From: Bacteroidota bacterium
Lineage (GTDB): Bacteria; Bacteroidota; Bacteroidia; UKL13-3
Assembly: GCA_027491355.1 (NCBI GenBank)
Contig: JAIXWI010000019.1
Coordinates: 59,261 to 123,260, forward strand
Reading direction: 5' to 3'
DNA: 64,000 nucleotides
The translations under genes were made by a program, and so were the position numbers. Under the pieces are notes generated by a model. It saw only the letters and a program-made list of their open reading frames with translations. It was not told the DNA's origin and made no database searches. This document shows, piece after piece, positions 1-10,506 of this stretch; the stretch's first letter is position 1, and every line of letters begins with the position of its first letter.

Positions 1-104
1 AAATCATTTCATATTCAATTGTTAAAGCTGATAGTTTAATTGCATTTATTGCAGGATTCAAAGACAATGTTTATGCTAAAGCCTATTTTAGTTACCAAAA
101 ATAA
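1..104 (+). CDS. C-terminal end of a protein truncated by the window start
   Basis: Open frame ...IISYSIVKADSLIAFIAGFKDNVYAKAYFSYQK* ending in TAA at 102-104; short, so low certainty. Confidence 0.4.
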   Translation, partial: IISYSIVKADSLIAFIAGFKDNVYAKAYFSYQK

Positions 105-266
105 ACCCACAGTTACACAAGATATTCATTGAAAAAATGAGGCTATGATAGCATAAGAAATGATTTAAAAATACTTGTGATGTATTCTGTAATCATTTCC
201 ATTAAAATCTGTGTAGTTAAATTCAACAGGCTTTGATGATGAATTCATGCCAAAAATGTGTTTTCA

Positions 267-3200
267 TCAATGCTGAATGTGTATTTTTTGCTGTACCACA
301 CTACCACCTTTTTTTAACTTTACAATGTAAATTCCAGCATCTAAATCATTGGTTGTAAAAACATTTTTGTTTGAACTCAATGCAGCTACATCAAAAACTG
401 TTTGCCCAAGCATGTTGATTAATGCTAATTGAGCCCCTTCAATTTGTTTCCCTTCAACCGTAAATGTTGCGGTTGCAGGATTTGGATACAAACTAAAAAA
501 TTGCGTGTACTGATTGTCTTCTACATTCAAAACCCAATCTGTAGTGAATGCCAATTCTATGCTGTTACCAAAATCTGATTGTAGTGTTCTGATAGCAGTT
601 CCATTTGCATTTTTAATTTTAGCATAACCTGTTCCTTGAGCTGTATTTGCCCACCATGACAAACCATCACCACCCCTGTCTTCAATTAACAATTTGTAGC
701 AACCTCCCAATTGGTAATCAAAATTAAACACTGTATTGGCTTTGTCTAAACTTCTTTCATCAATGACTTGTTCATTTTCGTCTATGATTTTAACCACATT
801 GTCTGATGGAACATTGTTTGATCTGATTTCTAATGTAAACTTTCCTGGCAAAACTATTGGCGAATTGAAACTACTCATTGCATGGTTGTTAAATGCATAT
901 TGGTCAATTTGTTGGTTTACTTGTACAATTTGAGCATGGAAGAGATTCCCATTTTTTTGAACACCTTCTAACCACAAATTTGCAATGGGCAATTCAATTG
1001 TAACCATATCCATTGAAAGTAAACTTCCTGTCCAAGTGTACGATTGCTTGTTGCTTGACTGATTAACCCAATAGTCAATTTTTAATTGTTGAATGGTAGA
1101 TGAACCCGTATTCTGAACAACAATTTTAGGCTTTGTGCAGGTTGGATTTTTTCTTGCATAAGCAATTTTAGTGCTTGGTTGTAATACATCATTGATACGG
1201 GCATCTGTCTGAAAATTGGGTACTCCATAACTCACCAATTGGTGAGCTACATGAAACCTGTAATCACCAGCAGCATTTTGTGGAGCAGAGGTATTGTAAT
1301 CAATTGTTGTAGATTTTCCTGGAGTTAAGTAAGGAGTTAAATCTTGTTGCATGGTCAATGAGGCTTCCCCTGGGCACCATCCTTGTCGGTCGTATACCCA
1401 TGTTCCACCCTGAGGAAATACTGGATTACTCCCACATTCTTGTACAACTTTCCAATAAAACTCACTTTCACCACCCTCAATATTGATCATGTGGTTGACG
1501 GTTCCACCATTGTTTTCAAATTCACCCTCTGTACCATGACCAGTAATGGTTGATCTCAATTTGAATTGACTTGCATCTTTATGTGGAGTTATGTTTAATG
1601 TGGTAAAGCGCGTATCATTATTGATACTTGCAATAGAGGCAGCACCTGCTCTGTTGGTGCCTTGCCATAGCTGATTGAACTCTAAAACAGGTCTTGGAGG
1701 AGTTCCAACAACAAATAAATATTCCATGTCTATTTGTTCTTGATTCTGCCCACCCAATGCCATTAAGAAACGCTTATTCCCTTTAAACAAAGGGGTAAAA
1801 TCTGTCATGTCAAAATACCAAGTTTTACCTTCTACACCAAAGTCGACACCAATTCCATAAGGTGTTACAAATGAAAGCAATTCGTTGTAAAACGGGTAGC
1901 GTTTGTAATAGGTCATGTTTACTATTGTAAATTCGCCTTCAACAGCGTTGGCAATTGAATCAACTCTATTCCCTGAAGTTGCATCAAAAACCATAGATGG
2001 AGCAGCATTGGTGATGCCTACAATGGTTGTATCAAGCAATACGTCATCACTGGCAAGCGGCATCATCCCTTCTTTGCTGCGGATACTGTATTTGTATACC
2101 AATGAAGGTTTTCTTTGCAAAGAATCCAACACCTTTACAGTAACAACTGTTGTTTGAAATGTTCCCTGATGGAGCGTCAATGCAGGTTTGGTATAAGCTG
2201 CAACAAAGTTTCTGTTTAGAGATTCTCCTCTTTCAAAGCTCCACAATAAATGATCACCTATAACTGAATTTCCTGTTACTGAATTTAAAATTGCATTTGA
2301 ACCAAAATCATTCATCTGATAATATGCAACTAAATTGGCATAATTTGGATGTGTTGCATCGATGGTTTTATTCATCCATCTTGAAATGGTGGTATCGGCT
2401 AGTTCTTTGCTATAGATAGCCAATTCAGTAATTTTACCTTTGTAATTATTGTTACCATTTTGGTCTTTACCCAATAAAATTTGAAGCAGTTTTATAGCCC
2501 TTGCCTTGGAATTACCAGCAGTCCATAAAGTACCATTTAAATAAATTTTCATGGAACCGTTTTTGACATTTTTGGTAAATGCCCAATGGTTCCAACGTCC
2601 AGCTTGTTCAGCTGGAACAGCTACTTTATTCACCCTGTCATAACCCCCACTAAAACCACAATCAAAGTATACATTTCCATTGCTATGAGGCAAATGAATG
2701 TTCAATTGCCTGTCGGCAGGATTATTGGCATATCCATACAATAAAGTAGTGGTAATAGGCATTGAAGCTGCATTGCCAAAAGCCCAAAAAGAAATACTCA
2801 TTTCATTGCTAATAGTTCCCAATAAGGCTGTATCTAATTTTGCAAAGCCTTGGTTCATTAAATCGAGTGCGTAATTGTTATTGGCATGCATGCCAATTTG
2901 ATTTTGTTGTAATTGAGCTGCTAGTTGAACCGTTGTTGTTGGTAAAGAATTGGTATAAGAAAATTCCAACAACAAATCTTTGCTGCCATCCCAAGTTAAT
3001 GCTGTGTGAAATGGCAAGAAGTTTTCGCCATTTTTAAAAGTATAATTAGAAAAGTATACCTCGGTAAAACCACTCATTTCAGGTGCATTTAAATTCCATT
3101 TATAGGCTGAAACCCATTTTGCTTTTACTTTCAAGAATTGTATTTGTCCACCATTGTTTACCACATGCAAGGTCATGCCATTAATGCTTCCAGCTATCAA

Positions 3201-3755
3201 TCCTGCGGTTTGCATTTCAGCAGCGGTATACAGTATTTGAGATTTCCCTGATTTTTGATTTCCATCCAATACAAAATCGGCAATCTGACTGCCCAATAAA
3301 CCCATGCTTGCTTTGGTTTCGTTTTGAACCGAATTTACTTTAACTTCTTTTTGAGTAAAGACTTTATAATCGTAAACAGGTTTGCTGGTATACTTAAAAT
3401 TACTTCCACTAAAATTAGAAACCATGTAATTCAAATTGGTGGCTGCTACTGCTTCTATTTTAGTTGAATCAACCAAATAGGTATTGCAGCTATAATCCCA
3501 TTCGCCACAGCCTTGGTCACGGTTGGTTGAATTGGACACCAATGCATTTTTACAACGCATGGTGTACTTCAAAATAATTTTCTCAAAACTCAAATTTGAA
3601 TCTGGCAATTGCACGGCAGTATCTCTTGTTGCTGATGCAAAATGGAATACTTTTACTTTGAGGGTATCACCAGTTTGTTGGGCGAAGGTATACAGTGAAA
3701 ATAAACACAATAAAACTAGGCTAAAAAAGCTAACTATTCTTTTCATAAATCGCAT
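267..3755 (-). CDS. Secreted PNGase F-like / LamG-domain protein with T9SS C-terminal sorting domain
   Basis: Signal peptide; N-terminal RDQGCGEWDYSCNTYL motif typical of peptide-N-glycosidase F-like proteins; LamG-like central region; C-terminal SLYPNPATATFTVEG...GIYIVKLKKGGSVVQQKIHIQ typical of T9SS type A domains. Confidence 0.8.
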   Translation of the reverse strand: MRFMKRIVSFFSLVLLCLFSLYTFAQQTGDTLKVKVFHFASATRDTAVQLPDSNLSFEKIILKYTMRCKNALVSNSTNRDQGCGEWDYSCNTYLVDSTKIEAVAATNLNYMVSNFSGSNFKYTSKPVYDYKVFTQKEVKVNSVQNETKASMGLLGSQIADFVLDGNQKSGKSQILYTAAEMQTAGLIAGSINGMTLHVVNNGGQIQFLKVKAKWVSAYKWNLNAPEMSGFTEVYFSNYTFKNGENFLPFHTALTWDGSKDLLLEFSYTNSLPTTTVQLAAQLQQNQIGMHANNNYALDLMNQGFAKLDTALLGTISNEMSISFWAFGNAASMPITTTLLYGYANNPADRQLNIHLPHSNGNVYFDCGFSGGYDRVNKVAVPAEQAGRWNHWAFTKNVKNGSMKIYLNGTLWTAGNSKARAIKLLQILLGKDQNGNNNYKGKITELAIYSKELADTTISRWMNKTIDATHPNYANLVAYYQMNDFGSNAILNSVTGNSVIGDHLLWSFERGESLNRNFVAAYTKPALTLHQGTFQTTVVTVKVLDSLQRKPSLVYKYSIRSKEGMMPLASDDVLLDTTIVGITNAAPSMVFDATSGNRVDSIANAVEGEFTIVNMTYYKRYPFYNELLSFVTPYGIGVDFGVEGKTWYFDMTDFTPLFKGNKRFLMALGGQNQEQIDMEYLFVVGTPPRPVLEFNQLWQGTNRAGAASIASINNDTRFTTLNITPHKDASQFKLRSTITGHGTEGEFENNGGTVNHMINIEGGESEFYWKVVQECGSNPVFPQGGTWVYDRQGWCPGEASLTMQQDLTPYLTPGKSTTIDYNTSAPQNAAGDYRFHVAHQLVSYGVPNFQTDARINDVLQPSTKIAYARKNPTCTKPKIVVQNTGSSTIQQLKIDYWVNQSSNKQSYTWTGSLLSMDMVTIELPIANLWLEGVQKNGNLFHAQIVQVNQQIDQYAFNNHAMSSFNSPIVLPGKFTLEIRSNNVPSDNVVKIIDENEQVIDERSLDKANTVFNFDYQLGGCYKLLIEDRGGDGLSWWANTAQGTGYAKIKNANGTAIRTLQSDFGNSIELAFTTDWVLNVEDNQYTQFFSLYPNPATATFTVEGKQIEGAQLALINMLGQTVFDVAALSSNKNVFTTNDLDAGIYIVKLKKGGSVVQQKIHIQH

Positions 3756-3855
3756 TCAATGTCATCAAATATAACACAGAACTGAAAAAAAATACTGCCA
3801 TTTTTGACAACTAACACAAAATCTAATAAACAGTTACGTGAAGTTAAAAAAACAA

Positions 3856-3881
3856 AAAACCTCGAATTTCTTCGAGGTTTT
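3856..3881 (-). terminator. Rho-independent terminator downstream of tRNA-Val
   Basis: AACCTCGAA-TTTC-TTCGAGGTT perfect 9-bp stem; on the minus strand it is followed by a T-rich run. Confidence 0.7.
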
Positions 3882-3886
3882 GTTTG

Positions 3887-3961
3887 TGGAGGCACATGGA
3901 TTCGAACCAAGGACCCTCTGCTTGTAAGGCAGATGCTCTGAACCAGCTGAGCTATGCCTCC
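3887..3961 (-). tRNA. tRNA-Val(TAC)
   Basis: Minus strand GGAGGCATAGCTCAGCTGGTTCAGAGCATCTGCCTTACAAGCAGAGGGTCCTTGGTTCGAATCCATGTGCCTCCA: full cloverleaf, anticodon loop CTTACAA, GGTTCGAATCC T-arm. Confidence 0.95.
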
Positions 3962-4070
3962 CTAAGGGGAGTGCAAATATAAAAAAGGAAATTGGATTAC
4001 AAATACTTTTATAAAAATATTTTAAATAAAATTGAACCAACTCTCCTAAACAATACAAAGTCAACTACAT

Positions 4071-4106
4071 AAAAAAGGGATGTCAATACTGACATCCCTT
4101 TTTTAT
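4071..4106 (-). terminator. Hairpin terminator at the 3' end of gldN (possibly bidirectional)
   Basis: AAAAAAGGGATGTC-AATACT-GACATCCCTTTTTT perfect inverted repeat with A/T tracts. Confidence 0.75.
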
Positions 4107-4119
4107 AGTTTAAATGAGT

Positions 4120-4965
4120 TTAGTATTCCCACAAATCATGCTCCATCTCAAACAATTCATTCTTAATGCGCTCGCCTTCTAACAAAGCAGCAACTCCATT
4201 GTCTCTGAATTCTTCGTATTCTCTGATGTACATGTCGTGCTGGTTCGCTTCTTTGGTTACATAGCTCGAGAACATGCGTTGCTCAAACCAATCATCATAA
4301 GAAATACGTGCAGCATCGTTTTGTCTATTGAACAATTCGTAATTAACAGCTATATGTCTGAAATCTGTTTCAGGACTGCCATCTTTTGCATGGTATTTCA
4401 ATACACATAAATCTTGTTCAGGCAAATCATTGCCCTTGATTTTTGGTGTGTAACGAGGCGCAATAGATATGATTCTAACAAACATTTGAGAATGCTTCTT
4501 GTCAAAAATCCAATCTTCTACAATTCTGAATTTTTGAATTCTCAATTCTGGTATCATTGGGTTTACAATGGTATCAGGTTTGGTCAAGGACGGATCATTC
4601 GGATCAATTGGGGTTTCGATGTAATCTGTATCAGTACCCAATGTCATGAAATACTCAATAGACATTTGTGAAGTCAATGAATCGTTTCTGTAAGGAATCA
4701 ATTTACCTTCCTTCACTGCATTGTAAACAATGACACTCAAAGGATTTTTAGGCCAAGCCATAGGCTGGTTTTGCTTTTCTCTTACATCAATCACCCTCAC
4801 AACACGTTTGGCAAACTTCACATCTGCCTCTCTTAAATAAGGCCAAGCAATGACTTTACGTTCTTGCACAGCTTGACGGTTGTAGATGAAATCATCGTAC
4901 ACTCCTTGCGCAAAGCTTCCAAAGCTCAAGAAACTGAATAGGAGGATGATTATTGACTTCTTCAT
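4120..4965 (-). CDS. gldN: Gliding motility / T9SS protein GldN (PorN)
   Basis: Signal peptide plus VYDDFIYNRQAVQERKVIAWPYLREADV...; last gene after gldM. Confidence 0.9.
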   Translation of the reverse strand: MKKSIIILLFSFLSFGSFAQGVYDDFIYNRQAVQERKVIAWPYLREADVKFAKRVVRVIDVREKQNQPMAWPKNPLSVIVYNAVKEGKLIPYRNDSLTSQMSIEYFMTLGTDTDYIETPIDPNDPSLTKPDTIVNPMIPELRIQKFRIVEDWIFDKKHSQMFVRIISIAPRYTPKIKGNDLPEQDLCVLKYHAKDGSPETDFRHIAVNYELFNRQNDAARISYDDWFEQRMFSSYVTKEANQHDMYIREYEEFRDNGVAALLEGERIKNELFEMEHDLWEY

Positions 4966-4985
4966 AATGTTCTGTTTAATTGCTG

Positions 4986-6521
4986 TTATTGTCTAACTGT
5001 AACGGTTAAAGAAGCAGGCAAGTTTACGGCACCTGCAGGTCCTTGTGCACTGATAGCAGTTAAAGTATATGTATCTCCTGGTTTAGCCAATTGCAACAAA
5101 GCTTTAGGCTCACCTGTAATGCTTGGTCCACTACCTTGAGCAAATTTACCATCTCCTCTTTTAGGTTGGTAGATGATTGTCCATCTGATTGGAGTATAAT
5201 TTACACCTTCAAATGCAAAATCTTTCAATGCTGTGAATACAAAACTTGCAGCCTTGATTTGTCCAACTGAGAACGAACCACTTTGGTCTATAGAACCTAA
5301 CATAGGCATAGGCTTAGGGATTTGACGCACACGGTATTTTTGGAAGCCCATTGTTTTTCCTTTCACATTTGCAGTAATAGTTACCTCTCTTTGAGAACCA
5401 TCAACTCTTAACAAATAGGTTCCATCTTGTTTGTCTCTGCTCAACTTACCTCCAGCAGAACAAGTAACATCTACTTCTCTTGCAGAAACACCAGGTACTG
5501 ATATTGAAATTGGATTGTCTAAACCAATGTAAACAACATTCATTTTAGTTGCTGAAATAACAGCCAACGGTGCCAAAGCAAAATAAGAACCTTCAACTTC
5601 ATCCCTTTTAGGTTTACCTTGAGCGTCTTGGGTTACAATCACTGCTTTGAATTTGTTTTCACCTTCTCTGGTTGCAGTTACTTCGTATTTACCAACTCCA
5701 CCATCAACTTTAACAGCAGAACCGTTCACACTGATATCAGGATTGGTTCTTGAACTAGATGCTGCTAAAAAGATATCAGCAGAATACTTATTACCCAAAG
5801 TGATGTAAGTACCATTGTTAGGAATGATTTTAGCTTCCAATTTGTCAATGATCAAAACATCGTCCTTGATAGAACCTTTTAAGTAATCCAAAATTTGTGC
5901 TTCAGTATTTTTGATGTCATTTTGTGTTTTAGATAAAATGGCAACAACTGCAGCTAAAGGTGTATGTTCGAACATTTCAGACTCCCATGTTTTTGGAGCT
6001 TCAGGCTCTTCAATGATCAAATCTGATTTGATATCACCTTGTCTGTCTTTTGGCACAATGGCCATTAACTGATTTCTAATTTGGTTGATTTTTTCTTTGA
6101 CTTCTTTGCCTCTGCCTTGGTTGATCATCAAATTTGCGTGCAATTCAATGTTACTTGGTTGCAACAACTCTTCATCTGATTTTCCGTCTTTACGACCACC
6201 TGCAAGGGCAATCAATTCTTCTTTTAAATCTGAGAAATATTTAACGCCATCATCTGCAATTCTTTTCACTTCGATCGATTTGTCGTAAGCTTCTTTTCCT
6301 TTTGCATCTGCAGGACTTATTTCTTCGTGGTATTTCTTAATTGCTTTTAAGGTGTTTTCATTTTTCTTTTCAATGTTTTCACCAGCACGGTCCATACTTA
6401 CTTCTACCATATGGAAGGCTTTCAAGATTTCAGCTGATACGTTCAATGCTAACAATGCTGTTAACACCAAATACATCATGTTGATCATCTTCTGCCTTAC
6501 GCTTACATTACCTCCAGCCAT
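4986..6521 (-). CDS. gldM: Gliding motility / T9SS protein GldM (PorM)
   Basis: MAGGNVSVRQKMINMMYLVLTALLALNVSAEILKAF N-terminus; position between gldL and gldN. Confidence 0.95.
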   Translation of the reverse strand: MAGGNVSVRQKMINMMYLVLTALLALNVSAEILKAFHMVEVSMDRAGENIEKKNENTLKAIKKYHEEISPADAKGKEAYDKSIEVKRIADDGVKYFSDLKEELIALAGGRKDGKSDEELLQPSNIELHANLMINQGRGKEVKEKINQIRNQLMAIVPKDRQGDIKSDLIIEEPEAPKTWESEMFEHTPLAAVVAILSKTQNDIKNTEAQILDYLKGSIKDDVLIIDKLEAKIIPNNGTYITLGNKYSADIFLAASSSRTNPDISVNGSAVKVDGGVGKYEVTATREGENKFKAVIVTQDAQGKPKRDEVEGSYFALAPLAVISATKMNVVYIGLDNPISISVPGVSAREVDVTCSAGGKLSRDKQDGTYLLRVDGSQREVTITANVKGKTMGFQKYRVRQIPKPMPMLGSIDQSGSFSVGQIKAASFVFTALKDFAFEGVNYTPIRWTIIYQPKRGDGKFAQGSGPSITGEPKALLQLAKPGDTYTLTAISAQGPAGAVNLPASLTVTVRQ

Positions 6522-6558
6522 TGCTTCTTTCTTGAGTGTTTAATAAATGAAAAACAAA

Positions 6559-7185
6559 TTAGTTACGAACGTTCATTGCAGCCAACATGTTTCCGTAAAC
6601 ACTGTTCAATGCAGACAAGTTTTTGTTCATTTTATCAAGTTGAGCAGCCATTTCTTTAGAGCCCTCAGCAGCAGTTGCTAAACTTTCCATCGCGTTGCTA
6701 GCTTTGGCGTAAGAACCGTTAATGGTGCTCAAAGAATCAGCAGCTTGTTTAACATTTTTGCTGTATGCATCAGTTGCAACTACTGCACCAGAGATGTCTT
6801 TTAAACCCGAAACATTGTCGTTCAAAGATTTGAAACCATTGCCTAAGCTAGAAATCAATTCAGGACCTATTTTAGCATCAGCCAACATTTTGTCTAATTG
6901 TTGTGTAACGCTTCCGTTATTACCTGAAGCCTTCTTTTCTTTAGGATCTAAACCAGCTAATTCAGGGTAAACTAAAGTCCAATCTGGCTCCTGGTGAGGA
7001 GGCTCAAATGCAGAAATCGCGAAAATTGCAGCTTCAGTTAACAAACCGACCATTAACATGAAGTCAGCTCCAGCTAAGTGAAGAATTTTGAACAAAGCAC
7101 CAACGATAACTACAGAAGCACCAAGTCCATAAGCCTTGGCCATAATTGATTTAAAAAGTTTACTTTCTAAAAAGCTGTTTTTCAT
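6559..7185 (-). CDS. gldL: Gliding motility / T9SS protein GldL (PorL)
   Basis: Two N-terminal TM segments (KAYGLGASVVIVGALFKILHLAGADFMLMVGLLTEAAIFAISAFEPP) and coiled C-terminus; synteny. Confidence 0.95.
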   Translation of the reverse strand: MKNSFLESKLFKSIMAKAYGLGASVVIVGALFKILHLAGADFMLMVGLLTEAAIFAISAFEPPHQEPDWTLVYPELAGLDPKEKKASGNNGSVTQQLDKMLADAKIGPELISSLGNGFKSLNDNVSGLKDISGAVVATDAYSKNVKQAADSLSTINGSYAKASNAMESLATAAEGSKEMAAQLDKMNKNLSALNSVYGNMLAAMNVRN

Positions 7186-7228
7186 TTGAAATTATTTAAA
7201 ATGGTTAATAAAATGTTTTTATAAGAAA

Positions 7229-8521
7229 TTATTTCTTGTCTCTGTTTGAGCGACCTACGTAGCTCTGAACTGTTCTGAAACCAACGTATGAATTTGCTGA
7301 ATCTTGGTATTCATATGTTCTTGTTCCGTTTTGAATATAGTAAGCAATGTCTTTCCAAGAACCGCCTTTGATGACTTTTCTTTTCAAGGTTTCAGGCTCA
7401 TCGTCTTTTGCATCATATTGATAGTCCGAGTTCAAATCATGTGAAAACATGTGTGATGACTCGGCATAAGCTGAAATGGTCCATTCTGCAACATTACCAC
7501 TCATGTCATACAATCCGTAATCATTCGGGAAGTATGAACCAACACGGATAGGGTACACACCGCCATCTGAACTGTAATCTCCTCTGCCTGGCTTGAAGTT
7601 TGCCAATGAACAACCTTTTGCATTTTTTACATATGCACTACCCCAAGGATACATTGTTTGGTCACGACCGCCTCTTGCTGCATACTCCCACTCATATTCT
7701 GTTGGAAGACGGAAAGCTGTTACGCCGTTTTCGTCATTTTCAGCATAGAAAGCATTCAATTTAAATGTTCTCCAATGTGCAAATGCGCGGGCTTGTTTCC
7801 AATTTACACCAACTACAGGATAATCGTCATATTTTGGATGCCAATAGTACATGGTTGAAATTGGCTCATTGTATGCATAGGTAAAATCTCTCATGAACAC
7901 CAAAGTGTCAGGATAAATTTCAACCTCTTCAGTTTTTTTGAATTTCTCGCGAGAAACTTTGTAAGAATCTTGGCGTTTCAACTGAGCAGCTGCTCTTAAA
8001 TCTATGTAATCGTAACGGTATTTGATTTTTCTTACATCAAATTGTTTGGTTCTGTAATAGATTTCACCACCTTGGTAATACAAATCTTGAACATCTCCGT
8101 TTTTGGCATCTTCTGCCTCAATTTTTTCGTTGTACTTAATGGCATGTTCACCAGTTTCATCACCAGAAATTGGGTCAACCAATGGGTATTGAAATTTTTC
8201 ACCCAATTTTTCACGGTATATAGAATCCAATACACCATCTACAAACTGACGGTACTCGTTGTTTGTGATTTCAGTATCGTCCATGTAAAATGCCGTAATG
8301 GTGATTTGCTTGTTAGGCGAAATCATTGTGTTTGGGATATCCTGTTCGTTTGATCCCACGTGAATGGAACCTGAAGGAATATAAACCGTACCATATGGTT
8401 GAGGGTGGAACCAAGCCTTACGACCAGATACACCAGTTAGTTCTCCAGAATCTGAACTCAAGCCGCAACCAGCGATTGAGCTAAGAAATACGGAAAATAC
8501 AAACCACCTTAATGTCTTCAT
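7229..8521 (-). CDS. gldK: Gliding motility / T9SS lipoprotein GldK (PorK), FGE/SUMF1-like domain
   Basis: Lipoprotein signal (SSIAGCG); FGE-sulfatase motifs (VGVNWKQARAFAHWR, RLPTEYEWEYAARGG, GNVAEWTISAY, KGGSWKD); synteny. Confidence 0.95.
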   Translation of the reverse strand: MKTLRWFVFSVFLSSIAGCGLSSDSGELTGVSGRKAWFHPQPYGTVYIPSGSIHVGSNEQDIPNTMISPNKQITITAFYMDDTEITNNEYRQFVDGVLDSIYREKLGEKFQYPLVDPISGDETGEHAIKYNEKIEAEDAKNGDVQDLYYQGGEIYYRTKQFDVRKIKYRYDYIDLRAAAQLKRQDSYKVSREKFKKTEEVEIYPDTLVFMRDFTYAYNEPISTMYYWHPKYDDYPVVGVNWKQARAFAHWRTFKLNAFYAENDENGVTAFRLPTEYEWEYAARGGRDQTMYPWGSAYVKNAKGCSLANFKPGRGDYSSDGGVYPIRVGSYFPNDYGLYDMSGNVAEWTISAYAESSHMFSHDLNSDYQYDAKDDEPETLKRKVIKGGSWKDIAYYIQNGTRTYEYQDSANSYVGFRTVQSYVGRSNRDKK

Positions 8522-8552
8522 TTTATTTCAGTTTATAATTAGTCTATTTGGG

Positions 8553-8582
8553 CAAATATATTAAATACATTGAAAAATCCAA
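8553..8582 (-). promoter_or_regulatory. Bacteroidota-type promoter for the gldKLMN operon
   Basis: Minus strand TTG (8582-8580), 19-nt spacer, TATATTTG (8560-8553), matching TTG-N19-TAnnTTTG, ~30 nt upstream of the gldK ATG. Confidence 0.55.
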
Positions 8583-8623
8583 GTTTTATGATTTTTTTAT
8601 ATAACGAATTCTTTACGATTTTA

Positions 8624-9640
8624 TTACATGAACCTTGGAGTTAAAACCGGAACTGGGGGCCTTACCACAGGGGTGTATTTAATGCCAAAGCAATAACGAA
8701 TCAAGAATTCATGTGAACCAGCACTGTAAGTCAAAATTCTGGATGTAGTTAAATCATACGAATAACCTACATATAAATTGTTACCAAGTTGATAGCCTGC
8801 CAAAACAGATACAGCATCCATTGGCCTCCATGTTAAACCACCTCTGATTTTTTGGTTCCAGATGGCATAACAGTTGAAATCAGTTTGAATTTTTGCTGGG
8901 TCTTTTTTAACTAAAATATTTGGCTGTAATGTAATGGTACTGCTTAAATTGTACTCTGCTCCTGCAACAAAATAGTAATGCATTACATTTTGAACTTGTC
9001 TGCTATTTCCATTCCATTCATAAGTTACTTTAGCTTGGTTCAAATGGGTTGCTGATAAACCTGCGTAGAAATTATCAAAAACTGACAATTGTGGTTTGGT
9101 GTAATACAATCCAAAACCATAATCCATGGCGTTACCTCTAACCATTGATGTAGGAATTTTAGGGTCACCTGGGTCAAGTGCTTTTAGTTTGTCACCATCC
9201 AAAGATTTCTGCATAAATCCGGCATTGAAACCAATGGCCAGTTGTGCATCGTTCTTCAAAGGTTGTTTGTATGCGATGGAAACAGATGGAACAATTGACA
9301 GTTCAAAACCCAGCTCATCTCTCAAAACATTCAATCCTAATCCGAATCTTTTACCAATTGGTGCACTAAAAGAACCTACTAAATTGGTTGGTGCCGTTCC
9401 TCTAGGTACTGGATTTGGTGTACCTGCCATTTCATTTCCACCACCAAAACCAACCCACTGGGTTCTTTGTAACAATGTTGCACAAAATTTATCGCCATTC
9501 CCTGCAAATGCTGGGTTGTATGTCAGTTTGTTGTGCATAAATTGACTGTACTGCGGGTCTTGTTGTGCAAATACAAACCGACTGCATGAAAAAGCAATCA
9601 TTACAAATAAAATTCTTGTATAGCTGTTGTTCATTGGCAT
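8624..9640 (-). CDS. PorP/SprF family type IX secretion membrane protein
   Basis: QQDPQYSQFMHNKLTYNPAFAG N-terminal motif, beta-barrel repeats; located upstream of gldK. Confidence 0.92.
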   Translation of the reverse strand: MPMNNSYTRILFVMIAFSCSRFVFAQQDPQYSQFMHNKLTYNPAFAGNGDKFCATLLQRTQWVGFGGGNEMAGTPNPVPRGTAPTNLVGSFSAPIGKRFGLGLNVLRDELGFELSIVPSVSIAYKQPLKNDAQLAIGFNAGFMQKSLDGDKLKALDPGDPKIPTSMVRGNAMDYGFGLYYTKPQLSVFDNFYAGLSATHLNQAKVTYEWNGNSRQVQNVMHYYFVAGAEYNLSSTITLQPNILVKKDPAKIQTDFNCYAIWNQKIRGGLTWRPMDAVSVLAGYQLGNNLYVGYSYDLTTSRILTYSAGSHEFLIRYCFGIKYTPVVRPPVPVLTPRFM

Positions 9641-9750
9641 AGCCTAATTTTTCTAGAAAACAATTATACGAATAAATTCTTTTTAAAAAAGCAATCGAGA
9701 AGAATTTTTAATCCAAACTGTGCTTTGACAAATGTGGATAAGGCTAATGT

Positions 9751-10506
9751 TTAACCCTTATTGATGGCCTCTACAAATTTATCAATGGCCATCACCATTG
9801 ACGGTGTTTGAGGGGTTGGGGCTTGAATATTGACATTCAAACCAGCTTCAACCATGGCTTTGATAGTTGTTGCACCAAAACCTGCTATACAAGTTTTCTT
9901 CTGTTTGAATTTTGGAAAATTTTCGAACAATGACCTGATGTCTGCAGGAGAAAAAAAAGCAATAATGTCGTAATTGACATTGGTTAAATCTGACAGATCA
10001 GCTGATTTAATTCTGTAGAAAAATGCTTCTTTAAAAGCAATTTTATTTTTCTTCATGAATTTCTCAATGTCTTGCTTGCGCCAATCTGAACAAGGGAAAA
10101 GGTATTTTTCAGTTGGATGTGCTTTGAACAATGGCTGGAGTTCTGATTCAGTGCCTTTACCAATGAAGATTTTTCGCTTTCTAACTTGAATGTATTTAGC
10201 TAAATAATTGGCAATGCTTTCATTCACGCAGAAGTATTTCATGTCTGCGGGAATTTCAATTTTAGACTCAGTACAGATTCTGAAGAAATTGTCTACTGAA
10301 TTTCTTGAATTTAAAATGATGGCAGTATGGTCTAGGATGGTTACCTTCTGTTGGCGGAACTCTTTGAGTAAAATAGGTTCTACCTGAATAAATGGCCTGA
10401 AATCAATTTTCAACCCTTGCTTTTTAGCCAAATCAAACCAAGGCGACTTTTCGCTTTCTGGCTTGGGTTGAGACACAATAACACTCTTTATTTTTTCGTT
10501 TTTCAA
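9751..10506 (-). CDS. hemD: Uroporphyrinogen-III synthase
   Basis: HemD-like fold pattern (IKSVIVSQPKPE..., FFSPADIRSLFENFP, IAGFGATTIKAMVEAGL); typical synteny with the DUF4271 and PorP genes. Confidence 0.8.
   Translation of the reverse strand: MKNEKIKSVIVSQPKPESEKSPWFDLAKKQGLKIDFRPFIQVEPILLKEFRQQKVTILDHTAIILNSRNSVDNFFRICTESKIEIPADMKYFCVNESIANYLAKYIQVRKRKIFIGKGTESELQPLFKAHPTEKYLFPCSDWRKQDIEKFMKKNKIAFKEAFFYRIKSADLSDLTNVNYDIIAFFSPADIRSLFENFPKFKQKKTCIAGFGATTIKAMVEAGLNVNIQAPTPQTPSMVMAIDKFVEAINKG

Noticed and set aside
3834-4064. 76-aa minus-strand ORF
   Set aside because: It overlaps tRNA-Val and its terminator; not a credible protein.
9126-9545. 139-aa plus-strand ORF antisense to the PorP/SprF gene
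   Set aside because: Antisense shadow of a strongly supported CDS; no independent start or family signal.
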